Below, piece by piece: positions 1 through 9,798 of a DNA stretch of 64,000 nt (position 1 is the stretch's first letter; the number at the start of each line of letters is the position of its first letter). Under the pieces are notes generated by a model. It was given only the letters and a program-made list of their open reading frames with translations. It was not told where the DNA came from and did not search any database. Source of the DNA: Citrus sinensis (Eukaryota; Streptophyta; Magnoliopsida; Sapindales; Rutaceae); contig NC_068561.1 of NCBI RefSeq assembly GCF_022201045.2, positions 24,000,501 to 24,064,500 of the forward strand. The letters run 5' to 3'. A program made the position numbers and the translations under genes.

Positions 1-3000
1 AAGTTCGCGACATGCCATATCCATATCCACGACCTCGTGGAGCATAGCCATAGCCCCTTCCGTGATAAGAACCCCGTGACCGGCCACCGCGATAAGGCCC
101 ACGGCCACCTCGCCCACCGTGATACCTTGGGAAATCACCGAAGGTCTAGAAAATGATCATTGTTCACATTCATCAGTTTACCAATTCAAAAGACTCAGAC
201 ACTTCACAGAACTAATTGTCGTTAGATCATATGCAGGGAAGTATGGTGGGAAAAACAGAAAAAGTACCTCTGTATCTCTTCTCACTTGCTCTGAAAACCT
301 AGGCCTTCCATTATGCGATCCACGATTAAGGGCATCACATGATAAGGAATCAAAAAAGTCATCCTTAACATAAACAGGCTGTATAACAGAGGAAAGTGTC
401 AACAACAGGCAATGAGTAAAAGAACATAGTAAGCTTACTTTTCACCTTATAAATCATGTATTCTGTGCCTGTGTATGAAACAGAGCGAGAGGAGCAAAAT
501 TAACCTTGTTTTCATGTTTTGAAGATCCAACATCTTCTTCATCTTCATAATTATCCCCATCATCCAGAGCTTTGTTACTTTTACCAAGATGGCCCCATAC
601 CTCATCTTTGTTAAATTTCTCATTCATAGCTATAAAATCAAAATCCTCTGTGAATCTAGTTGCCGAGCGTGAAAGCTGCAATAACACGTGTACAGCGTCA
701 TATTCCATGTATCTGTGATTTATTGGAATGCATAATATTTTTTTTTAATAATCAACAAACGATAACAGAGATCCTACACAAGCAAAACAAACAAATTTTG
801 ATATTAACCAGTACTTGGAAAAATGAAACAAAAATAATGCCTGATGATGCAGATTGCATGTAATGCTAAGCTGATGCAGCAGAAGTTTAATGGATGACTC
901 TTTCTGGTTTGAATTGTGGTTGAGGTCCACAGACACGAGATGGAAATTTGATGCCAGTGACCGTGGATGGTGGCCAACGCGGGGGCTGAAACTTTTTTTT
1001 TTTTTTTTCATACCAAACTGATGAAGCAAAAGTTTAGAATTCTAATATTCCGTTAATTCTTGAGAATATCGGAATAAAGGAACAGTCTAACTTCACATTG
1101 ATTCGAAAGGATATTGTGAACCTAGGGGATTAAGACTCATTGACTCCACAGAATGTCGAGAATTAACTAAACTCATAGCATATATGTGCCTGATAGAATT
1201 ACAGTAAATTCTCATCATACTGAAGGTATGATACCATTTCATTATCTGAATTTTCAAACGCTACGCAGAGCTAACTTTAAATGTACATAACATCTCAATC
1301 AATGTCCACTTTTTCTCAGAAGATCTAGAATTTTAAATTACCAAAAAGGCCAAGCATGAAACTTCGAAGATCCAATATTTTGAATTACCACTAAGGCAAT
1401 AACAAAAACGATAGGAAAAATGTAGAAGGATATACAGCATACATCAGTGCTACTTCAAGAGACTGTTGAAAACTTCCTGTTTTGTTTGTCTTCCATTATG
1501 GAAAAAACAGTCAGATTTAACGCATATCTTGGTTGGTGCTACTTCAAGAGACTGTTGAAGTTCTGTTTGTTTTCAATTATGGAAAAAGAAAAAATAAAGG
1601 CGAACGTGTGCTGCAATGACATTCGGGCAACAAGAAAGGCATACCTCATTTCCTCGTCCTCTACCTCTTCCACGTCCTCCTCTATAACCATATTGAGTAG
1701 AAGTAGGAGCTCCATATGGCTAGATTGGAAAATAGAAACAACAAAAACTTCAAATCAAAGTACATGACATTGATTTCAATCAATTAACAATCTGACCACA
1801 AAATGAAGGCATACAATAGAAGTTCAGGAAAGAAAAAACAATAACATTAACTAATAGCAATCCAACGCTAGACTTAATTCCATAACATAGAGTCCAATGT
1901 TTTGCATTACACAATCACAAAACTTTGCTCTATGGAAGTCAGATAATGCACCAATACCTTACGCTCAGTTGTTGAAGGTAGAGGCAATATTGGTTCCTGC
2001 ACGTCTGAGGCTGGTGGTGCTGCTGCTGCTGATTCGGACGATGATAACTGTACTACCTCAACATCCTTTTGAGCTGCTTGTGAAGACTGGGATGAAGATA
2101 CTGCAGGCAGTCCAGGCTGCAGCAGTTGGCCAGGGGTTACCAAAGAAGGCATTATTCCATCATTCAGAATCGAACTTGACATCCCAACAGTTGAGACAGA
2201 TTCAGACACGGTGCTTTGAAATGGCATTATGGGGCCAGGAACTGATTTAGGCTCGGAAACTGGTGCAACAGCAGTTTTATCTATACCAGAATTCAGAGGA
2301 GGCACCAAAGGTAAACTAGTACTTGGAGCTGCAGTCGGAAGAGTTTGGGTGGAAGCCTTGTCAGGAATCAGATTTGTTGATGAGTCTGAAATCATTGCAG
2401 AAGATTGTGCAGGAAGCATAGGAGACAGCAAATTCAAGGTTCCTGTACTAATGGGTGGCATCAAAGGAGGGCGGTGTTCTGCCAATTGGGAAGCTGGTAA
2501 GTTGGAAACCCCAGTAGGTAGAGAAGGATTCATGGCAGGATATTGCATGGATTGCTGCATGGACGGTAGCATTGACAATCCAGGAGGGGGTTGAAGCAAA
2601 GGTTGCTGCTGGCCCTGAAGCCCATTCGGTGACCCATAGAATCCTTGCCAGTACATTGGCATGGCAAGCCCAGCACCATTTGTTGTGGGCATGGGTGATG
2701 AACCCCATGCACCCAAACTGCCACCTGGCTGATAAAGGGGAGGATTCCCCTGAAATGGAGGTCTGGAAAGTCCTAGCTGTGACGTTTGGGAAGTTGGATC
2801 AGGTAATGATCCAGTACCAGAAGGCAAGGTTGTAGATGCAATTGCTGCCTGAGAATAGTGCGACTGCACAAGGATTTGAAAATAATGTCTATAAATTTGG
2901 ATACATCATAAATTATACTCCAGCATGAAAAATGATCGAATCCAGGCTCAGATAATTCACACGCAAGGAAAAAGATTTACGAACATCCTTTACCTGTATA

Positions 3001-4741
3001 ATAGCAGGATCATTGTGTATAGATGTTGTAGTCTGAATCGGTGGGGAAGATTTGACCTGCAAATCCTGTAAAAAGAAACAAAAAAGAATGTTCTATTAAG
3101 ATATGACTCTGATTTACTAAATATTGAACAATTATTTCATACAATAAGATACATGACAGATAAATGATTTTCTCATGTTAGTTGAACATTTTAAAACAAA
3201 AGGGTCTCTGCACACCATACAGACTTGAATGTCTTTTCTGATCACAGACCTTAAAGTCCAGTCCCTAGTCTGACTTAAGCGTGGACCACTAATAGCATCA
3301 CCAGTAATGGTAAGGAGACAATGCTAATCAATGAGATTACCCTCATCTAAAGTCAATCCAATGTGTCCTCCAGAGACCAAAAACCCAGACTGAACTTCTA
3401 TTCACAATTGACAACAATAAGGCTCAGTAGTAAGTAGTAACTTGCAAAAAGGTAGAATTCTCTTATCCATTTGGAAACCATTAACTCTCAAATGGAATTG
3501 TCTGGAATACCTTGATATCACTTCCTCGAAAGAGTATGTACTCATAAATTTTATCACTTGGTGGAACCTGGGGACCATCTTTTCTTCGCCCTTCTGTTCC
3601 AAACGATCTTACTGCAAAGTTAGGAAACATAATTAGAACCACAATAATGTTTACATCTTTATAGCACCAATAAAAGGAAAGAAGATATACTAAAAGAGAA
3701 GAAATTTCCTTATTTTCAAAGCAAAACATTTCACCACCACAACCAACAGGATAATTTATGAGGGAAAAAAAAAATCTATAATCCAGCCTTTTTCCCTGAA
3801 GATATTAGTAGTATGCAATAAGAATATAACAGCAGACAGAAAATATCCCTTTGACCGTTAAAGGAAGCAAAACAGCAGTAGCAAGACAGTCCGCTTAGGG
3901 TGGCATAAAAGCTAAATGCCACATGATTGGGAGACAGAGAGATGTTAGTGCCATGCTTGGTTGGCAAAAAGGTAACCTCCATGGAGGCACAGAAGGTAAA
4001 GTCATGGAGCCACAACAGTGAAAGCAGAGTAGAGGATTGGTCGTCAAACTGATATTATCATGTGAAGAAGAACATTTGGACATTGCAGATCTCATTCTCC
4101 AAGAGTGAGGTGGGATACTTTCATTTCCAATACTACCGACATTCTTGCCACTAATAATTAATATGGTCTAGCTTAATGCAATTGTTATAACATCACAAGA
4201 TGATGCTATAGCCTACACACATAGTTTATCTTCTACTGGCACGTACTTAGCTCCAACACTCGTCATCAAGCTTGAATAGTTACATGTTTCCTTTAACCAT
4301 TTTTTTAAAAACTCCACTATATAGCATATGCAAATATATCGCATCAATAACGCCCAACAATAATTCCTTTTTTCTTTTAAGCTAAAGCATCCCAAAATTT
4401 TAAAATTACAGAATCTGCATCATAATAACAAGCAAAACAAAACTCCATCTTAAAATCAACAAAAATCTTATCTTCCATACACACCCAAAAACCAAACCCC
4501 ATGGTAAGCCTAAACATAAAAAAAAAAATTTGAAAAAGCAAAACCCCCAGCCCCGAAGAAATTTTGGAAACGATAATTTACCATTTCTCAAACCGATGCT
4601 AGATTCTTCAGTGTTGATGTTAAAGAGAACACCCTCGTAACGAATCTCAGACTTGGAAGTCAAGCTGATCAAGCTACCGATGTACGAATCAGCAGACCCA
4701 CTTGAAGAAGATCTGGGCGCCTCTGTTGCCGCCGCTGCCAT
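1..4741 (-). CDS. DCP5: DECAPPING 5-like protein (LSM14/RAP55/Scd6 family), 3' end beyond the window
   Basis: Exons (minus): 4741-4582, 3611-3511, 3065-2994, 2863-1958, 1719-1645, 675-505, 378-268, 145-<1; all joins keep frame, giving about 580 visible residues. An LSM14 domain (residues about 18-95, starting [19 protein letters not shown]) is followed by a long Ser/Pro/Gln-rich linker. Then come the family signatures: a DFDF box ([16 protein letters not shown], about 440-455), an FFD box (VKDDFFDSL, about 498-506) and a TFG box ([13 protein letters not shown], from about 533). An RGG/RGY-rich tail runs off the window edge. The family acts in cytoplasmic P-bodies, where the LSM14 domain and RGG tail bind mRNA and decapping factors to repress translation and promote decapping. 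The Met is the first in the exon and directly precedes an Ala-rich leader typical of plant members. It is transcribed away from the CRWN gene across a 5-kb gap. Identity is strong; Arabidopsis has DCP5 and a DCP5-L paralogue that I cannot separate here. Confidence 0.93.
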
Positions 4742-6231
4742 TAGCCTTTGAGACGAGTGCCTTTTTTTCCCCTTCTTTTCTCAATCTCCTCGAGACAATT
4801 GATGATGATACACCGGGATACTTACAAAATTATCTTAATACCCTAAACACAGAATTGCCAAAATTTTCATCAATACCCTCTGAAAGCTCACGTGAAATTA
4901 CTAAACTATCCTCGCCTTAAAACACTCATAACACGGCTCATACAAACGCTCACACGTGCTGGCTCCTCTTTGGTATTCTTTGTGCTTGACAAAACTAAAA
5001 GTGATTAAAGATTTAGAAAGAGAGGTTAAACTCAACTCAAGTACTCAACCGAACCGAACTAAAACTTTGTTTGTTTTGTCTTTTTGCAGGTCTAGTCTGG
5101 AATTGGGCCTTGGATTTGCGTTTTGTTATGCTCGGAAACACACCTCAAATGACGAGAAAGACTTTTGAAAACAAACCTCACCTTTGTTTCAAGATTTCTT
5201 TTTTCTTTTTTTTTTAATTATGTGGTATGTAAAAATTTGTAATGGATTACATTAGTTTGATATTTTCACTAGCAAAAATCAACTATTTAAGCTTATTTTA
5301 TGAAATATTTGGTTAGTTTAACATTTAGTTCATGAATTTGTAATGGATTACATTAGTTTGGTATTTTCACTAGTAAAAATCAACTATTCAAGCTTATTTT
5401 ATGAAATATTTGGTTAGTTTAACATTTAGTTCATGAATTTGCTTCAGTTCTTAACATTTAATTCATTAAATTGCTTTGGCGAAATCAATAACTGCCTCAA
5501 TTGATTTTTAAGAAATTTTATTTAATTGATCACCAAAATTTTACATATTTAAAGAGATGGGAGCTAAAAAAAAAAAAAAAAAATTCTTGATTTGGCTTTC
5601 ATCCATCAGTTTTGAAAAAAAAAATAATGTAGCATAAAAGTTTATATAATAAATGTGTGGGTGTTAAGATATTAAAAATATATGACACGAAAATACAAAT
5701 ATAAATGGATGCTTAAGTTCATTGGTATATTTATTTTACAAGTCGACGTTGAGTCATGCCATGGGTCGTAGATTAGAAGTCGTTGTGAAAAGACAAGTTA
5801 ATGTTTCATTACGATATACATTTCAATTGAGTTACTCGGCCCAGAAAACAAACTAATCAAAGAGTTTTTGACACAGCTTTGGTTAGTAATTAATTAAAGT
5901 TATTTACACAATTCAATCAACTAATAATATGACTTGTTATTTATGTGCTGAAATTTTAAATGACATCTCATGCACGACCTTAACTATTATACCTTTCATC
6001 GGTAATAAGAAATAATAAAAACATGTTGTGTAATTTTTACTTCAGAGTACAAATGTTTATATGTCCTCTTTGTGCTGAAATTATAATGATATGTCGCATC
6101 CATAGACTTTAGATGATAAGTCATCTCTACATGAAGCTACATTAAATGTTAATTTGTTAATCTACTAATATAAATAAGAGATGGATATAATACTAAATAA
6201 AATCCATTTAGTTTTATCATTTCAATCCAAT
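4742..6231. other. Intergenic: promoter side of DCP5-like gene, AT-rich
   Basis: No gene is visible. The first ~100 bases upstream of the DCP5-like ATG are pyrimidine-rich on the gene strand and contain no upstream ATG, as expected for a leader and promoter. Short open frames at 4702-5168 (+) have no recognisable protein content. A 101-bp tandem duplication lies at 5240-5441, and the rest is AT-rich unique-looking sequence up to the inverted-repeat element starting at 6235. Confidence 0.6.
5240..5441. repeat. 101-bp tandem duplication (two copies)
   Basis: Copy one is 5240-5340 and copy two 5341-5441. Both start TAATGGATTACATTAG and end CATGAATTTG. By eye they differ at three bases (GATAT/GGTAT, AGC/AGT, TTT/TTC), about 97% identity, so the duplication is recent. 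No coding content is seen. Confidence 0.93.
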
Positions 6232-6234
6232 TTA

Positions 6235-7081
6235 GGATCCATTTTGGGAGATTCAAAAATTATTTTTGAAAAGTTAAAAGTTAATTTTAGTATTTTGTAA
6301 ATTTTTTTAGAAATTACTTTTGGCAAAATCATTTTATCCTACAATATGTTTTGAAAATGAGGGAATGATTAGCTTTTTAAAATCTCATTTTGAGAATTAG
6401 TTTTATACTTATTATAATTCAATATACATCTTCACAAATATTATAAAAATATAAAATTATCATTATTAATTATAGCAATACCGTAGCTTTTAAAATAATT
6501 GTTATTAGTTGTGCTGTAAAAATAATAAACTATGAAGAGAATGAGTTAAACGTTTGGTAAAATTTTATTTTTAAAAGTGCAATGAGTTTTAAAAGTAATC
6601 GTATGCGTTTAGTAAATTCTACTATTAAGTTGTTGTGAAAATGTGAATTGTGTATAATATTAAATAAAATTTATTTACATATTTATAAACATGTATATAA
6701 TTTTTTATATATAATAATTGATAATTAAAAATATTTTATGATATTAATTTTATTTTTTTGGGGCATCTCAATATAATCAGCAATAATAATAATTTCTTTA
6801 AAGTAAGTGATTTCATTTCCTAATTAATAAGGAGAATTTTGAATTTTTATAATAATATATGAGGATGAATGTGCAATTGTATTAAGTATAAAAGTGGCTT
6901 TTAAAATTAGATTTTGAAAAACCACTCCTTTAATTTTTCAAAAGAGTGGGTTTTCAAAATCTGTTGTAGAATGATGTGATTTTGCTAAAATTATTTTTTA
7001 AAAATTTACCAAATACAAAATTTTAATTTTAACTTTTGAAAACCACTTTTAAAGTTCTCAAAAGTAATCTCAAATGGGCTC
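6235..7081. mobile_element. Non-autonomous inverted-repeat transposon, PIF/Harbinger-like MITE
   Basis: The two ends are imperfect inverted repeats over roughly 120 bases. The left end reads GGATCCATTTTGGGAGATT; the reverse complement of the right end reads GAGCCCATTTGAGATTA. Both continue with matching blocks such as GTTAAAAGTTAA / GTTAAAATTAAA and GCAAAATCA. The element is flanked on each side by TTA (6232-6234 and 7082-7084), which fits the 3-bp target duplication of PIF/Harbinger elements. It has no open frame, so it would depend on a transposase elsewhere. Further copies of the GTTTGGTAAA motif lie inside. Superfamily assignment is inferred from the TTA duplication and G-rich termini; an old hAT-type element is the alternative. 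Confidence 0.6.
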
Positions 7082-7789
7082 TTAATCTCATTTGACGTAC
7101 CGAACATGCCCTTGGTGTCTATTGGTAATTGGGGTTCAAACCAATCTAATTAAAGTAATTTATTTATGCAAACCCAGTCAACTCTAGAAAGATTGAATTT
7201 ATAAACTTGGGGTTTGAAAAAGAACCACTACTACGAATTTTACTGTGAATATGTTTATTCACTTCACGTAATTTTAATTCACCAAATTCAATTCATTAGT
7301 CAGATAGGAATCACATTTTGATTTTCTTCAAACTTTGATTTTTCAATAGTCTAAAAATTAATTAAATAATATTTCATTATATATATTGGGTCAAATAAGT
7401 AGTTCTATAAGCTATTAATACTCTTAGTGTGGTGTTCTTTTCCTGTAAATCAAACAAAAATACTCCATTTAAAAACTAAAAATAATAAAATTGTCCTCAG
7501 CTTTCTATTTTTTGCTAAGACTGTTTAGGTTTAAGCTAAGTAGCTTAAATTAAATGATTCAAAGTTCATCTTCAAATAATTCTCTCGGTTACGTGCATTA
7601 TTATTGTCATTTTCCTCCAAAAAGCTCACTCCACAAATTTTCGTGGTCCTTTCTTCTCACTAATTACATATACCACTCACATATCAATTATTTAAACATG
7701 TTAACCCCTTTCTAATTTATCTGCAAACATAAAAAGAGTTAAAGAAAATGAACGGATTGATTCACTATATACGTTTTTTTTTCTAAGAG

Positions 7790-7994
7790 TCAATTTCAAA
7801 TTACTTCCCTCATAAAATAATAATTTTAAAAATATTTCTTAAATTATTGTGAACTTTAACTTATTCAATTTTTATTATGAGACTGTGTTAATAAAAAAAA
7901 ATTGATATTCTTTATAAAATTAAGATAAGTTGAGGTTAATAATTTGAGAATATTTTAAAAATTATTATTTTACAACGAGATAATTCAAAATTAG
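7790..7994. mobile_element. Small fold-back (MITE-like) element
   Basis: The left arm (about 7790-7865) and right arm (about 7924-7994) are inverted copies of each other. On the left TAAAATAATAATTTTAAAAA is followed by AAATTATTGTGAACTTTAAC. On the right, read on the minus strand, are TAAAATAATAATTTTTAAAA and AAATTATTAACCTCAAC. The loop is about 58 bases. No clear target duplication was identified, so the superfamily is unknown. Confidence 0.6.
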
Positions 7995-8113
7995 TTATCT
8001 TTTAAACTGAATCAAATCAACATTTATTAATTTCTATTAAAAAACACTTTTTTTTTTGAAAATTTCTAAACACAAATAATTGTTTTGGTTTTTTATAAAT
8101 TTTCCATACGAAA

Positions 8114-8440
8114 AATTTAACATCTAACTTCGTGCTTGCCATAAGATGGGTGAGCTGCTATTTTTTTGGTTATTTTTATAAATTTATTATATCGGAAGAA
8201 TTTCTAGAATATCTCTGATGTATTACAATCAATTGATGCATGCATAACATATGTAGTTGAATTTAATATAACTACCACATATATAATATTTTTTTAAAAA
8301 TAAATACACACATATCATAATATTATTTAATTAATATATATCTAAAAAAATACCTTTAATATATCATAAAATTTCTCTAATCACGGAAGATTTTAACATC
8401 TAACTACGTGCTTAGCATAAGATGAGTGAGTGACTATTTT
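8114..8440. repeat. Dispersed ~50-bp direct repeat, two copies
   Basis: TTTAACATCTAACTTCGTGC at about 8116 recurs as TTTAACATCTAACTACGTGC at about 8391, and both continue through a related stretch (CATAAGATGGGTGAG versus CATAAGATGAGTGAG). The copies are 275 bases apart in the same orientation. They could be parts of a larger decayed element. Confidence 0.7.
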
Positions 8441-8467
8441 CGATTATAAATTGAGAACCCGAGGGTG

Positions 8468-8503
8468 GAGAGAGAGAGAGAGAGTGTGTGTGTGTGTGTG
8501 TGA
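8468..8503. repeat. Compound microsatellite (GA)n(GT)n
   Basis: A run of GA dinucleotides passes directly into GT dinucleotides. It lies about 1.3 kb upstream of the CRWN1 start. Confidence 0.9.
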
Positions 8504-9713
8504 TGTGTATTGAAAGAATAATGATGGGGTTGAAGCCACGTGGGGACAAACGAGATTCCTATCTTGAACACCCAATCAACTCATTCCCTAAGTTAGCATA
8601 ACAGCTCGTTAACACCGTGGCAGTTCCATACCATACGGTTCATTCTCATTCTTTTAATTCCAAGTTTCCAACCCCACCTGTAATTCCTATCCTATCCCCA
8701 CTTCACTCCATAATTTGACCTCACCCCGCCCCTATCTTCTCTTACCAATCAAGGCCAGTTTCGTAATCGCACTTATGACAACCCAAACAACCATGTTCTC
8801 CTCCGCCCCCGAGCCGCCCTCTTTATTCCAAAACTACCCTTTCATTTATTTGATAGGATCACGCTTACTTTTGACTCAAAATAGAGACAAATGTAGAAAA
8901 TTATAATATTCAATGAGAACTAAAAATATCTAATCAAGTATTATGTATTTATCCAATTTATCTAAGAATATATTTTAATAAAACTTAAATATTATTGATC
9001 TGAATTCTTGATGATCTATTATGAGCAATTTTTTTAATATATCATTAAAGTTTTCTTTTTATAAATTTATCCTCAAAATTAAATATTTTAAATCTTTTTT
9101 GTAATTAATTACTAATGCAGATAATTTTTTTCAAAGTATTTATAAGTCACAAATTAATTGATTAATTAGGTTGTCTGAGCTAACTTAATAACAAGTTTTA
9201 GAAGTTATGCGTACTTTTTAAAGTTTGATATGAACTTCAAAAATTTATTTAATAGAATTAGATATTTATAAAAAAAAATTAAGATCTATTTGAAAACTTT
9301 ATTAAAATTTTTAATTAGGAAAAATGGGAAAATGTGAAGACATTCACTTGTTACACAATTAAAAAATTCAAGGGTAAGAGGGTAATTTAAAAAGGGAAAT
9401 GATATCGGGGCCCAGAAATAAAAAAGGAAGGAGCGTGAATGATCCGCGCAAAGCACACAAAAGTGTGGGCTGAAAAAGAGAGAGAAAGTTGCTTAGTGAG
9501 AGAAAGCTGTTTATAGACGTTATCGGATTTCAAATCCACTTACTCGCCGGAATTTATTAGTTCCGTTGACGTCCGCGAATTAGGGTTTTCAAATTTAGAG
9601 AAATAATTACAGAACAATAGAGTTACAAAGACTCTGTCCTCGTATTGCTCGAACTTTGAAAACTTCACTTCACCCAGCAATTTGGGAATTCTCGTTCAAG
9701 TCCGTGACAGCAT

Positions 9714-9798
9714 ATGAAAACTGAGGGTTAGGTTTCTTATGAGTTCACGATCTGTAAAATTCGAGTACGTTGAGTGGCAATTGCGGGAATTCAACTAA
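9714..9798 (+). promoter_or_regulatory. Two upstream ORFs in the CRWN1 leader, the second stopping directly against the main ATG
   Basis: uORF1 is 9714-9731 (ATG, five codons, TAG). uORF2 is 9739-9798 (ATG, 19 codons, TAA); its stop codon is immediately followed by the main ATG at 9799, giving TAAATG. uORF2 is in frame with the main gene but separated by that stop. A ribosome translating uORF2 would finish with the main start next to its P site, so the arrangement may tune translation. Whether the transcript includes both ATGs is an inference. Confidence 0.65.

Larger units (their letters stand above)
7085..9798. other. Intergenic and CRWN1 promoter/5' leader
   Basis: No protein-coding gene is seen. 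The stretch contains a ~205-bp fold-back element (7790-7994), two diverged copies of a ~50-bp direct repeat (about 8114-8165 and 8389-8440) and a compound GA/GT microsatellite (about 8468-8503). The CRWN1 leader probably lies within about 9480-9798. It carries a telo-box-like TTAGGGTTTT at about 9579 and two short upstream ORFs (9714-9731 and 9739-9798). Confidence 0.6.

Noticed and set aside
1897-2594. Plus-strand open frames opposite the large DCP5-like exon
   Set aside because: The minus frame carries the Ser/Pro/Gln-rich linker joined in frame to recognised DCP5 domains; the plus frames are shadows.
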